DNA of 58,819 bases from Bifidobacterium pongonis (lineage in GTDB: Bacteria; Actinomycetota; Actinomycetes; Actinomycetales; Bifidobacteriaceae): positions 1 through 58,819 of the forward strand of contig NZ_JAHBBE010000013.1 of the NCBI RefSeq assembly GCF_019331805.1, written 5' to 3'. This document shows, piece after piece, positions 42,959 through 52,471 of the stretch. Each line of letters begins with the position of its first letter. Position 1 is the first letter of the stretch. The translations under genes and the position numbers were made by a program. The notes beneath the pieces were generated by a model, which searched no databases, was not told where the DNA came from, and was given only the letters and a program-made list of their open reading frames with translations.

Positions 42959-45010
42959 ATGTCGCTCGCTAACGCAACAGAGTCTTATCCGTTGTGTTTG
43001 GAGCGTCAATTGGGCGCCACCGTTTCCGACGATGGCGCCCAATTTGCGCTCTGGGCACCTACAGCAAGCCAGGTCACGCTCCGACTGTTCGCGCACGGCA
43101 CCGATGCCGAGCAGGGCAGCCGCATGTTGGGCGAATACCCGATGCGCCTCGAACAGGACGGCGCATGGACAGTCGCCATCCCCGGCGTGACGCATGGCGT
43201 CTACTACGATTACCTCATCGAATTCGCCGACGGCAGCGTGACCCGCAGCGCCGACCCCTGGGCCCGTGCCGCGGGCGCGAACGGTCGACGCAGCATGGTC
43301 GTCGATCTGCGCCGTACCGATCCGGAAGGATGGGAGCATGACGCCCGGCCCACGACCCCGATCGACGGGGACGTGATCTGGGAGACGCATGTGGGCGATT
43401 TCAGCAACGATCCGAACAGCGGCGTGCTGGCGGAGCACCGGGGCAAATACCTCGCCTTCACCGACACCGGCACCACGCTGGACGGTAAGGGCGGGTTCCC
43501 CACCTGCGTCGAATACCTGAAAGCGCTCGGCATCACCGTCGTGCAGCTGCTGCCGTTCTACGACTACGGCTCCGTCGACGAGACACGCACAGGCGGCTAC
43601 AACTGGGGGTACGATCCGGTCAACTACAACGTGCCCGAAGGTTCGTACGCCACCGACCCGTACAACGGCGAGACGCGCATCCGCGAATGCAAGGCCATGA
43701 TCCAGGCGCTGCACGCCGCCGGCATCAAGGTCGTGATGGACGTGGTGTACAACCACATGTACACCACGGACAACTGGTTCGAACGCGTGGTGCCCGGGTA
43801 TTACTGCCGCCGCACCGATGACGGCGAGTTCGCGAACGGTTCCGGCTGCGGCTGCGACATGGCCAGCGAACACGCGATGTTCCGCAGGTTCATGGTCGAA
43901 TCGGTGACCTACTGGGCGAACGAATACCATCTCGACGGCTTCCGCTTCGACCTCATGGGCCTGATCGACGTGGAAACCATGCGCCAGATCCGCGAATCGC
44001 TCGACGCGCTGCCCGACGGGCAGTCGATCCTCATGTACGGCGAACCCTGGGCGGCGGGGGAGAGCGCCCCGCTTCCCGGCACGGTGCTCGCCGACAAGAA
44101 CGCGCTGGCCGCGATCGACCATCGCATCGGCCACTTCTGCGACACCACGCGCGACGCGATCAAGGGGCATGTGTTCTACCGCGATCAGCCGGGGTATGTG
44201 AACGGCGCCGCCCAGCAGAACCGACAGGCCGTATTGAATGCGGCGAACGCCCACCGCACGGCCGCCGTGCGCGAAGGCGAGGCAGGGCAGATCATCCAGT
44301 ACGTTTCCGCGCACGACGACCTGACCTTGTGGGACAAGCTCAGCATCAGCATGCGCGGCAACGGCGCGAACCATCTGGGAAGCAACGCCATGTACGACGA
44401 CATCCTCAGCGGCGAACCGGCCGCGAAGGATGTGTTGAGCGCCAACATGCTTTCGGCCGGTCTCATCGCCACATCCGCGGGCTTGCCGTTCATGCTGTCC
44501 GGCGAGGAGTTCGCACGCACCAAGTACGGCAATGACAACTCCTTCGAATCCGGTAGCAGGATCAACAGGCTCGACTGGTCCCGTGCCTCGGATATGCGCG
44601 GGCTGATCCGCTACTACGCCGACCTCATCGCGCTGCGAGCCTCCTCGCCGGCATGGTTCGACGCCGAACGTGCGATCGTGCCCACGGAAAGCTCCATGGT
44701 CGCTTTCCTCGTCGACGATTGCGCGGTACTCGTCAACCCCGATGTGCGCGAACGCACGATGCCGCTGACCGTGATGAACGGTGCCGTGGCGGAACGCGAC
44801 GGCGAAACCGGGGAATCCGCGGCGCCGAAGGCTTCCGACTGGCGTTGCGCGTTGGATTCCACCAGCGCACGGTACGCCATCGGCGAACGCGGCAACGTTG
44901 AACCGGAGGCCTTCACGTCCCCGGTGGCAGCCGGCAAAGGCGACTGCGAACTGGACGGTGCGGGCTTCCACCTGGCACCCCGCTCGCTGTCGATCTGGAG
45001 GATGGTGTGA
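42959..45010 (+). CDS. pulA: Intracellular type I pullulanase
   Basis: A 683-residue GH13 debranching enzyme. N-terminal CBM48-like domain (about 15-120), then the pullulanase signature YNWGYDP (214-220). Catalytic Asp331 is in GFRFDLMGL and Glu362 in MYGEPW; the third Asp is in VSAHDDLTLWDK. No signal peptide, so it acts on imported branched maltodextrins, cutting alpha-1,6 links. It lies 5 bp after the permease gene. The stop sits just before the next ATG. Confidence 0.9.
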   Translation: MSLANATESYPLCLERQLGATVSDDGAQFALWAPTASQVTLRLFAHGTDAEQGSRMLGEYPMRLEQDGAWTVAIPGVTHGVYYDYLIEFADGSVTRSADPWARAAGANGRRSMVVDLRRTDPEGWEHDARPTTPIDGDVIWETHVGDFSNDPNSGVLAEHRGKYLAFTDTGTTLDGKGGFPTCVEYLKALGITVVQLLPFYDYGSVDETRTGGYNWGYDPVNYNVPEGSYATDPYNGETRIRECKAMIQALHAAGIKVVMDVVYNHMYTTDNWFERVVPGYYCRRTDDGEFANGSGCGCDMASEHAMFRRFMVESVTYWANEYHLDGFRFDLMGLIDVETMRQIRESLDALPDGQSILMYGEPWAAGESAPLPGTVLADKNALAAIDHRIGHFCDTTRDAIKGHVFYRDQPGYVNGAAQQNRQAVLNAANAHRTAAVREGEAGQIIQYVSAHDDLTLWDKLSISMRGNGANHLGSNAMYDDILSGEPAAKDVLSANMLSAGLIATSAGLPFMLSGEEFARTKYGNDNSFESGSRINRLDWSRASDMRGLIRYYADLIALRASSPAWFDAERAIVPTESSMVAFLVDDCAVLVNPDVRERTMPLTVMNGAVAERDGETGESAAPKASDWRCALDSTSARYAIGERGNVEPEAFTSPVAAGKGDCELDGAGFHLAPRSLSIWRMV

Positions 45011-45012
45011 GC

Positions 45013-45750
45013 ATGGCACGCTATGATGCGGTGTTCTTCGACCTGTACGGCACGCTTATCGACATCCGTACCGACGAATGGTCACAGGCGGCTTGGGAGG
45101 CGTTGCGCGTCGCGTTGAACGGCGCGGGCGCCGACTATGCGGACGCCGATGAGACGAAACGTCGCTTCGACGAGGAACTGGCCCGGCAGATGGCCGGTCA
45201 TGAGGATGATCGCTGGTATGAGCCGGAATACATCCCTGTATACCAGCGGATGCTTGCCGCCCATGGCGTGCAGGCAGGCGAATCCGAGGCCCGCGCGGTC
45301 GGCTGGTCGTTCCGGCATTCCACGACGAGCCTGTTCCGCCTGTACCCGGGTGCGCTCGACCTGCTCGAAGCGCTGCGCAACGCGGGTATCCGCACCGTTC
45401 TGGTCAGCAACGCGCAATCGTCCTTCACCCGCCCGGAACTGGAACTGCTCGGTCTTGACAAGGCGCTCGATCGCATCCTGATCTCCAGCGAGGAGGGGAC
45501 GCGCAAGCCGGGGGTCGAACTGTTCGAGCTGGCGTTGCGCCGCGAAGGCGTCACCGCCGACCGGGCCGTGATGGTGGGCAACGACACCACCTGCGATATC
45601 GCGGGCGCGGCGTCGGCCGGCATCGACGGCATCTACCTGCACACCGAGATCTCACCGGCTTCGGACCCGGACGAATGCGCGCAGGCGCTGCTGTCCTGCA
45701 AGGGCGCCGACTACGAAGCGGTGCTGGATTTCATCCTTGGGCGCGACTAG
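45013..45750 (+). CDS. HAD-superfamily phosphatase
   Basis: A 245-residue HAD IA hydrolase. Motif I is FFDLYGTLIDIR, motif II VLVSNAQ, motif III RKPGVELFELAL, and motif IV MVGNDTTCDIAGA. GGAGGA at 44998-45003 suits ATG 45013 better than GTG 45007, which overlaps the pulA stop. As the last gene of the maltodextrin unit it may act on a sugar phosphate, but the substrate cannot be read from the motifs. Confidence 0.8.
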   Translation: MARYDAVFFDLYGTLIDIRTDEWSQAAWEALRVALNGAGADYADADETKRRFDEELARQMAGHEDDRWYEPEYIPVYQRMLAAHGVQAGESEARAVGWSFRHSTTSLFRLYPGALDLLEALRNAGIRTVLVSNAQSSFTRPELELLGLDKALDRILISSEEGTRKPGVELFELALRREGVTADRAVMVGNDTTCDIAGAASAGIDGIYLHTEISPASDPDECAQALLSCKGADYEAVLDFILGRD

Positions 45751-45795
45751 CCGAGTTACCGTAAGGTAATTACAGTAGGTCACATCCGAAAGTCG

Positions 45796-45858
45796 TAAGG
45801 CCGTAAGGCTGGAAGGCTCCACAGCCGCACGGCCATAAAGCCGTAAGGCCATAACCGA
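45796..45858. repeat. Short palindromic GCCGTAAGGC repeats
   Basis: GTAAGGCCGTAAGGC, GCCATAAAGCCGTAAGGCC and related units recur in the 140-bp gap between the HAD gene and the TraX-like gene. Several are near-palindromes. No gene lies here. Confidence 0.6.
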
Positions 45859-45892
45859 ACCGGCCCGCATGGGCCGTCAACGAGAGGAACAC

Positions 45893-46666
45893 ATGAAGCA
45901 GCAAGACACGAAAACCGACAGCACCGAGCTCATCGGTCGTCGCAAGCCGAGACGGCGCGGCCTGACGGTATTCAACCTCAAGGTGATTGGTGCCATCTTC
46001 ATGTTCCTCTCCGTGGCGAGCGTCACGCTGGTCCCCGCGATGTTCGGCGGCGACATCACCAAGGACATGACGGCGCTGAGCGTCGCCGTGCTCTGCGAGG
46101 TCGTTTCGTGGTGCGCCATCCCGATTTACGCTTGGCTGCTGTTCGACGGCTACCGCCACACGCACAACCGTTGGATGTACCTGCTGCAGCTGCTGGTGCT
46201 CGCCGTCATCTGCGAAGTGCCGTACGACTGCGTGACCACCGGCAAGACCTTCGACCTGAGCTCGCAGAACCCGGTGTTCGGCCTGGTGATCGCGCTGATC
46301 GTGATCGCGGCGCTCGACTGGATCTCGAAGCGTTACGAGGGCGCCGTGCGCTACGTGTTCATGGTGGTTCTGGTGATCGTGGGCCTGCTGTGGAACCTGA
46401 TGCTGCGTGTGGGCCTGCGCCAGGGCGTCATGAACGTCGGCGCGATCACCCTCGCGTTCGTGATGGTCTTCTACCTGCTGAACAAGCGTGAGAACACTAT
46501 GATGTTCACGGCTGGCCTGATGGGCGCGGTGTCGCTTATCGCCCCGGCCGTGGGCGTGGCCTTCCTGCACTACCGCCGCGACGAGCTGGGCTACAAGCAC
46601 GCGTGGACCAAGTGGGTGTTCTACCTGCTGTACCCGGCGATGCTGCTGGTGGGCATGGCGGTGTGA
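45893..46666 (+). CDS. TraX-family membrane protein
   Basis: A 257-residue protein with about seven hydrophobic segments after a basic N-terminus (RRKPRRRGLTVFNLKVIGAIFMF). LKVIGAIFMFLSV and CAIPIYAWLLFDGYRHTHNRWMYLLQLLVLAVICEVPYD resemble TraX, the F-pilin N-acetylase, whose relatives are common as chromosomal genes of unknown role. AGAGGAAC is the ribosome-binding site. It is a monocistronic unit ending in a strong terminator. Confidence 0.7.
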   Translation: MKQQDTKTDSTELIGRRKPRRRGLTVFNLKVIGAIFMFLSVASVTLVPAMFGGDITKDMTALSVAVLCEVVSWCAIPIYAWLLFDGYRHTHNRWMYLLQLLVLAVICEVPYDCVTTGKTFDLSSQNPVFGLVIALIVIAALDWISKRYEGAVRYVFMVVLVIVGLLWNLMLRVGLRQGVMNVGAITLAFVMVFYLLNKRENTMMFTAGLMGAVSLIAPAVGVAFLHYRRDELGYKHAWTKWVFYLLYPAMLLVGMAV

Positions 46667-46723
46667 CCGCGAGCCCTGCAACGGGAGCGAATGCTCCGGT
46701 TCCGCCGGATTGAAACGGATATG

Positions 46724-46759
46724 CGAAAACGTGCGCTGGGAAACCGGCGCACGTTTTCG
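46724..46759. terminator. Terminator between TraX-like gene and gadC
   Basis: CGAAAACGTGCGC / GCGCACGTTTTCG hairpin, 57 bp after the TraX-like stop. It is symmetric enough to act for gadC on the minus strand too. Confidence 0.8.
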
Positions 46760-46823
46760 TGTAACAGGAGAAAGAAAGAAGAAAGTTGCCGCGCGTCAAC
46801 GACGCGCGATGATGATCACAGGC

Positions 46824-48440
46824 TCACCTCGCTTCCTCGGCCCGGCTGGGCGGATTGACCAGAACGCCGGTGGCGTCGCGCTTCTCCTGATCGGAACGCA
46901 TATCCCAATCGGGGCGGCGCAGCGCATACATGATCAGCGGCGGCACGCCGAGCACCACCACGACCACGGCGACCAGCACCGCATACCCCAGCGTCGACAT
47001 GCCGGTGAAACCGGCCGGGCGAACGAAGGTGAGCACGAAGGCGGCGGCAGCGGCCACGAATCCGACGCCCGCGATCCAGTTCAGCGCGGGCACGCGGTAG
47101 GTGCGCACCACCTCGGGGTGGGAGATGCGCAGGCGGATCGCCGAAGCGAACATCATCATGTACATGATCAGGTACAGCGCGGTGGCCATATCCACCAGCG
47201 TGGCGAACGCGGTGTTGCCGTTCGGGATCAACACGAACAGCAGTGCGAGCACGGTGACGATGGCACCCTGCGCCAGCAGAATGCCCTCCTGCACGCCGGC
47301 GGCGTTGCGCTTCTGCAGCGCGGGCGGCATCAGACCGGTACGGGCCGCGGCGAGCAGACCGCGCGAAGGACCGGCGATCCAGGTGATCACCGAGGAGAAC
47401 GCGCCCAGCGCGATGAGCAGGGAGATGACGGGCACACCCCAATCCATGCCGAAGTGGTCGAAGAACTCCTTGAAAGCCAGGTTGATGCCGTCGATCAGAC
47501 CGAGCTCCCTATGCGGCACGGCGAAGGCGATGGCAAGCGTCGGCAGTACGAGCACGAGCAGGATGAGCACGGTGGACAGCACGGTGGCGCGAGGGAATTC
47601 ACGGCCCGGATCCTTCATGTCGTTGGCATGCACGGCGTTGACCTCCATGCCGGCGTAGGCGAGCACGTTCGAGACGATCAGCACGATGGACGCGATGCCG
47701 GTCCACGGCGGCAGCAGCGCGGACGCCTGCAGGGAGGTGTGCATCGGCTCTCCGGCGAACAGCCAGACGGCGCCGAGGATGATGAGCAGCGCGGCCGGGA
47801 ACAGCGTGCCGATCAGTCCGGAGATGGAGCCGACTTTGGCGAACAGGTTGCCGCCGCGCAGGGCGACGAGCGTGGACACCCAATACAGCACGATGATCAC
47901 GACGGCGACGTACACGCCGTTGTTGCCCAGACGGCCGGAGCCGAACACGTAGGAGAGGCTCACCGCGATGAACGAGATCTGGATCGGGTACCACACCACG
48001 TTCTGGATCCACTGCAGCCAGATGGCCACGAATCCGGCGCGGTTGCCGAAGGCCTCACGCACCCACACGTAGACGCCGCCCTTCCAGCCGGTCGCCAGTT
48101 CGGCGGCGACGAGCGCGGTGGGCACGAGGAAGAACACCGCTGGAATCAGGTATAGCAGCACCGAGGCCAGGCCGTAATCGGCCATGGCCGGCAGGGAACG
48201 CAGTGAGGCGACCGCCACCACGGTGAGGATGGCGAGCTGACCGACCGACATCAGGGCGGTGCCTTTGGCGGTGCTCCTAGTCTTCGATTCGGCCTGCGCC
48301 GAAGCGCCGGGACGCGCCGCAGCGGTTCCGGAAGGCGAGCGTGGAACCGTCGCGGTCCGATTTGCCCCAGATTCCGGGCGCCCCGCCGCGCTTGTATTGT
48401 GCGCAACGATGGCAAGTGGCTTCCTTGTATGCATGCTCAT
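46824..48440 (-). CDS. gadC: Glutamate/GABA antiporter
   Basis: A 538-residue APC-superfamily transporter with about 12 hydrophobic segments. It exchanges extracellular glutamate for intracellular GABA, exporting the product of GadB. The N-terminus (about 60 residues, Ala/Ser/Arg-rich) is longer than in E. coli GadC. The C-terminal region RRPDWDMRSDQEKRDATGVL corresponds to the pH-responsive plug. Assignment rests on the permease fold plus the adjacent gadB. The start ATG 48440 has no strong ribosome-binding site. Confidence 0.85.
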   Translation of the reverse strand: MSMHTRKPLAIVAHNTSAAGRPESGANRTATVPRSPSGTAAARPGASAQAESKTRSTAKGTALMSVGQLAILTVVAVASLRSLPAMADYGLASVLLYLIPAVFFLVPTALVAAELATGWKGGVYVWVREAFGNRAGFVAIWLQWIQNVVWYPIQISFIAVSLSYVFGSGRLGNNGVYVAVVIIVLYWVSTLVALRGGNLFAKVGSISGLIGTLFPAALLIILGAVWLFAGEPMHTSLQASALLPPWTGIASIVLIVSNVLAYAGMEVNAVHANDMKDPGREFPRATVLSTVLILLVLVLPTLAIAFAVPHRELGLIDGINLAFKEFFDHFGMDWGVPVISLLIALGAFSSVITWIAGPSRGLLAAARTGLMPPALQKRNAAGVQEGILLAQGAIVTVLALLFVLIPNGNTAFATLVDMATALYLIMYMMMFASAIRLRISHPEVVRTYRVPALNWIAGVGFVAAAAAFVLTFVRPAGFTGMSTLGYAVLVAVVVVVLGVPPLIMYALRRPDWDMRSDQEKRDATGVLVNPPSRAEEAR

Positions 48441-48521
48441 TGCAGCCAGCTTTCATGAACTGTGTTGTTTTCGGGAAAAACGATTGGTTAAACATGTTAA
48501 AAACGTCTAATTAATGAAGTG

Positions 48522-48587
48522 AAAAAGGCGCCCCGGCCGGGTTCCCGCACGAAGAGAGAAAAGAGACGCGGCAACCCGACCGGGGCG
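48522..48587 (-). terminator. Terminator/attenuator between gadB and gadC
   Basis: CGCCCCGGTCGGGTT / AACCCGGCCGGGGCG on the minus strand, then a run of five T. It lies between gadB and gadC, so gadC probably depends on readthrough or its own promoter. Confidence 0.75.
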
Positions 48588-48596
48588 TGGACCAGG

Positions 48597-50048
48597 TCAG
48601 TGGTGGAATCCGGAGGCGTGCGCCTCGGACGGCATCGGAGCCTCAAGCGAATCAAGATAACGCACGCAGGCCTTGAGATCGCGCAGGAACGACTCGGCCA
48701 GATCATGGCTGAACCCGTTGCGCACCACGATGCGCTGCACGGTCACGTCGGTCAGGTCGACGGGCATCGGATAGGCCGGAACCAGCCAGCCCTTCATGCG
48801 CAGACGATCCTGCAGGTCGTACAGGTTCCACTTGCGGTTCGGCTTGTCCTTGAGCATCCATGCGAACACCGGAATGTCGGAACCGTCGTTCCACAGGGTG
48901 AAATCGTCCATCTTGGCGATTTCGCCGGACAGGTACTTCGCCACGTCGTGCGAAGCCTGCTGCACGCGGCGGTAGCCCTCGAAACCGAGACGCAGGAACA
49001 TGTAGTACTGCAGCAGCACCTGTGCGCCGGGGCGGGAGAAGTTCAGCGCGAAGGTCGGCATCTCGCCGCCAAGGTAGCTGACCTTGAACACCAGGCTCTC
49101 CGGCAGGTCGGCGGTGGAACGCCATACGACCCAGCCGAGACCCGGGTAGACCAGGCCGTACTTGTGGCCGGACGTGCTGATGGACACCACGCGCTTGACG
49201 CGGAAATCCCACGCGAGATCGGGCTGGATGAACGGCGCGATCATGCCGCCGGACGCCGCGTCCACATGGATGTGGACGTCCAGTCCGGTCTTCTCCTGGA
49301 TGCGGTCGAGCGCGTCGGAGATCTGCTGCACCGGCTCGTACATGCCCGTATAGGTCACACCCATGATGGCGACCACGCCGATGGTGTTCTCGTCGACATA
49401 ACGTTCCAGATCATGGCCGTCCAGCACCTTATGATCCTCGGAGATCGGCGCGAAACGCGGTTCGACGTCGAAATAGTTGCAGAACTTCTCCCAGCAGACC
49501 TGCACGGCGCTGCTCATGACCAGATTCGGCTTGTCGGTGGGCAGGCCGGCGGCCTTGCGGGCCCTGACCCAGCGGCGCTTGAGCGCGAGGCCGCCCAGCA
49601 TGCACGCCTCGGAGGAGCCGATGGTGGACGTGCCGATCGCATGATCGGAATCGGGATTGTTCCACAGGTCGGCCAGCATATGCCAGCAACGGTTCTCGAT
49701 CTCCGCGGTCTTCGGGTATTCGTCCTTGTCGATCATGTTCTTGTCGGCCGCCTCCATGTAGATGCGGTTGGCGTAGTCGTCCATCCAGGTGCTGACGAAG
49801 GTGGCCAGGTTCAGGCGGGCGTTGCCGTCGAGCATGGCGTCGTCGTGGACCACCTGATAGGCGGTTTCCGGCAGGCTTCCCTCATGCGGGATGCGGTTCT
49901 TCGGGAACGCCTTGGCTTCCTTCGGGCGCGAGAAGATCGGATTGATCTCGACGCCGTCGAAGGGAGCCACGTCGTCGCTGCCGTCGCCTTCGCCGCCGCA
50001 GCAGCCGCAAGCCGAATCGTTCATGGTGTTGGAATGCATATCTGACAT
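48597..50048 (-). CDS. gadB: Glutamate decarboxylase
   Basis: A 483-residue PLP enzyme decarboxylating glutamate to GABA, consuming a proton. The PLP lysine is Lys296 in SISTSGHKYG; HVDAASGG (about 261-268) binds the cofactor. The C-terminus ends in GFHH, reminiscent of the C-terminal histidine that closes the active site at neutral pH in E. coli GadB. ATG 50048 follows AAGGAAG; a longer frame of 20 residues upstream has no support. The N-terminus has a Cys/Gly-rich ACGCCGGEGDG segment. AAGATA at 50098-50103 (minus strand TATCTT) may be its -10 box. Confidence 0.95.
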   Translation of the reverse strand: MSDMHSNTMNDSACGCCGGEGDGSDDVAPFDGVEINPIFSRPKEAKAFPKNRIPHEGSLPETAYQVVHDDAMLDGNARLNLATFVSTWMDDYANRIYMEAADKNMIDKDEYPKTAEIENRCWHMLADLWNNPDSDHAIGTSTIGSSEACMLGGLALKRRWVRARKAAGLPTDKPNLVMSSAVQVCWEKFCNYFDVEPRFAPISEDHKVLDGHDLERYVDENTIGVVAIMGVTYTGMYEPVQQISDALDRIQEKTGLDVHIHVDAASGGMIAPFIQPDLAWDFRVKRVVSISTSGHKYGLVYPGLGWVVWRSTADLPESLVFKVSYLGGEMPTFALNFSRPGAQVLLQYYMFLRLGFEGYRRVQQASHDVAKYLSGEIAKMDDFTLWNDGSDIPVFAWMLKDKPNRKWNLYDLQDRLRMKGWLVPAYPMPVDLTDVTVQRIVVRNGFSHDLAESFLRDLKACVRYLDSLEAPMPSEAHASGFHH

Positions 50049-50369
50049 CGCAACTTCCTTTTCATTGGGCCGAACGTAATCTGCGTTCGTGCCTAACAAG
50101 ATAGACACGGGCCGCTCGGCACCGCACGTGCAAAGCGGCCAAGTTCGCTACGTGGGTACGGGTTTTGCGCTGCGGCCCATCGGTGTTATTCGCGCGCGTA
50201 TACATTTAAGGTGCGCAAGGTGCGGGTGCCGGGTGTGACGGCGCCGCGCGCGTCCATATTCCGATTGTGAAAATGAACCGGAAAAGCGCTGCGTATGGCA
50301 AGGCGGTGAACACCGTTGAGTACGATAGAGCGCGGAAAGAAAATTTCAGATAGCAAGGACTGAATACTC

Positions 50370-51755
50370 ATGCCGAACATGTTTGGAACCGATGGCGTTC
50401 GAGGATTGGCGAATAGGGACTTGACCGCGCAGCTGGCGTTGGATCTGGGCGATGCCGCCGTACGCGTGCTGGGGGATAACAGCGATAGGGGAGACCAACC
50501 GGAAGGCCGCCGCCGCGCGTTGGTCGGCAGGGACACCCGAGTCTCCGGCGATTTCCTCGCGTCCGCACTGTCCGCGGGCATGAGCGCCGGCGGCTTCGAC
50601 GTGATCGACGCAGGCATCATCCCGACCCCGGGCGTCGCGTTCCTGACCTCCGTGCTCAACGTCGAAATGGGCGCGGTGATCTCCGCATCCCACAACCCCA
50701 TGCCCGACAACGGCATCAAATTCTTCGCCCGCGGCGGCTTCAAGCTGCCCGACAGCAAGGAAGACGAGATCGAAGCCGTGCTCGGCAAGGATTGGGAGCG
50801 TCCGACCGGTGCCGGCGTGGGCCGTGTGAGCCACGACACCGTGACCGCCACCAACCTGTACATCGACCATCTCGTCTCGTCGATCGCCCCGATCCAGCCC
50901 GACAAGTCGCAACCCACCCCGCTGAAGGGCCTGAAGGTCGTGGCCGACTGCGCCAACGGCGCCACCTCCGTCGTCGCCCCCGAAGCGCTGCGCCGCGCCG
51001 GCGCCGACGTCATCGTGATCAACGCGTCCCCGGACGGCTACAACATCAACAAGAACGCCGGCTCCACGCACCCCGAGCAGCTGCAGGCCATCGTCAAGGC
51101 ATCCGACGCCAACCTGGGTGTGGCGTTCGACGGCGACGCCGACCGCTGCTTGGCCGTGGACGAGGACGGCAACATGGTGAACGGCGACCAGATCATGGGC
51201 ATCCTGGCCCGTGCGAAGAAGCGTGAAGGCAAGCTCGCCCACGATACGCTGGTCGTCACCGTGATGAGCAATCTTGGCCTGAAGCTCGCGTTGAAGGATA
51301 TGGGCATCGCCACCGTGCAGACCAACGTGGGTGACCGTTACGTGCTCGAGGAGATGCTCAAGGGCGGCTACACGCTGGGCGGCGAACAGTCCGGCCACGT
51401 CATCAACCGTGAATTCGCCACCACCGGCGACGGCACGCTCACCGCGCTCACCCTGTGCAACGAGGTCGTGAAGTCCGGCAAGAGCCTCAAGGAGCTCGCC
51501 GCCGACTTCCCGCAGTTGCCCCAGACCCTGGTCAACGTGCCCAATGTCGACAAACTCGCGGCGAAGACCAACCCGGTGGTGCAGGAGGCCGTGCGCAAGG
51601 AAGAGGCCATGCTCGGCGAAACCGGCCGCGTGCTGCTGCGCCCCTCCGGCACCGAGCCGCTGGTGCGCGTGATGGCCGAGGCCGCCACCCAGCAGCAGGC
51701 GGACGAGGTGTGCGAGCGTCTCGCGAAGGTCGTCGCCGACGAACTCGCCCTGTAA
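50370..51755 (+). CDS. glmM: Phosphoglucosamine mutase
   Basis: A 461-residue cytosolic enzyme converting glucosamine-6-phosphate to glucosamine-1-phosphate for cell-wall UDP-GlcNAc. Phosphoserine motif SASHNP at 105-110, magnesium loop DGDADR (about 255), sugar-binding GEQSGH, and phosphate site RPSGTEPLVRVMAEA. The start MPNMFGTDGVRG is the usual one. The gene order glmM-def is seen in bifidobacteria. The 260 bp upstream are shared with the divergent gadB. Confidence 0.97.
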   Translation: MPNMFGTDGVRGLANRDLTAQLALDLGDAAVRVLGDNSDRGDQPEGRRRALVGRDTRVSGDFLASALSAGMSAGGFDVIDAGIIPTPGVAFLTSVLNVEMGAVISASHNPMPDNGIKFFARGGFKLPDSKEDEIEAVLGKDWERPTGAGVGRVSHDTVTATNLYIDHLVSSIAPIQPDKSQPTPLKGLKVVADCANGATSVVAPEALRRAGADVIVINASPDGYNINKNAGSTHPEQLQAIVKASDANLGVAFDGDADRCLAVDEDGNMVNGDQIMGILARAKKREGKLAHDTLVVTVMSNLGLKLALKDMGIATVQTNVGDRYVLEEMLKGGYTLGGEQSGHVINREFATTGDGTLTALTLCNEVVKSGKSLKELAADFPQLPQTLVNVPNVDKLAAKTNPVVQEAVRKEEAMLGETGRVLLRPSGTEPLVRVMAEAATQQQADEVCERLAKVVADELAL

Positions 51756-51801
51756 ACGCCGGTCGGACCGGCCGAATCTTTTGATCGTATGAAGGAGATC
51801 C

Positions 51802-52455
51802 ATGTTCGGTAAGAACAGCAAAGTCGACCTCGAACTCAACCGTGATGTCGAACAGCTCATCAAAACCGGCGGCAAGGAGCATATCCTGCCCATCGTCCAG
51901 GCCGGCGAGCCGGTGTTGAGACAGCAGACCGCCGCCTACACCGGGCAGCTGTCCAAGCACACGCTGGCCAAGCTCATCGAGGCGATGCGCATCACCATGC
52001 TCGAAGCGCCCGGCGTGGGTTTGGCTGCCACGCAGATCGGTCTCGGTCTTGCTCTGGCCGTGCTGGAGGACCATGTGCGTGATGACGAGGACGATCCGCG
52101 TGAGATCGGCGAACTGCCGTTCCATGTGATCATCAACCCCTCCTACACGCCGGTCGGCACCGAGACGCGCAGCTTCTACGAGGGCTGCCTGAGCTTCGAC
52201 GGCTATCAGGCGGTGCGCAAGCGTTGGCTCGACATCGACGCCGAATGGGATGACGAGAACGGCGAGCATCATAAGGCGCGCATGCATGGCTGGCCGGCGC
52301 GTATCTTCCAGCATGAGACCGATCATCTCAGCGGTGAACTGTACATCGACAAGGCGGAGATCCGTTCGCTGACCACCTACGAGAACCTGGAGGATTTCTG
52401 GTGTGAGGACCCCGTTCCCACCGAAGCCGCCAAGGAACTCGGGTTCGAACTGTAA
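51802..52455 (+). CDS. def: Peptide deformylase
   Basis: A 217-residue metalloenzyme removing the formyl group from nascent proteins; it works with fmt. Motif 1 GVGLAATQ (71-78), motif 2 EGCLS (127-131, metal Cys), motif 3 HETDH (171-175, two metal His and catalytic Glu). AAGGAGATCC is the ribosome-binding site. It is followed closely (17 bp) by the exonuclease gene. Confidence 0.95.
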   Translation: MFGKNSKVDLELNRDVEQLIKTGGKEHILPIVQAGEPVLRQQTAAYTGQLSKHTLAKLIEAMRITMLEAPGVGLAATQIGLGLALAVLEDHVRDDEDDPREIGELPFHVIINPSYTPVGTETRSFYEGCLSFDGYQAVRKRWLDIDAEWDDENGEHHKARMHGWPARIFQHETDHLSGELYIDKAEIRSLTTYENLEDFWCEDPVPTEAAKELGFEL

Positions 52456-52471
52456 AGCGGCGGGGCATGGT

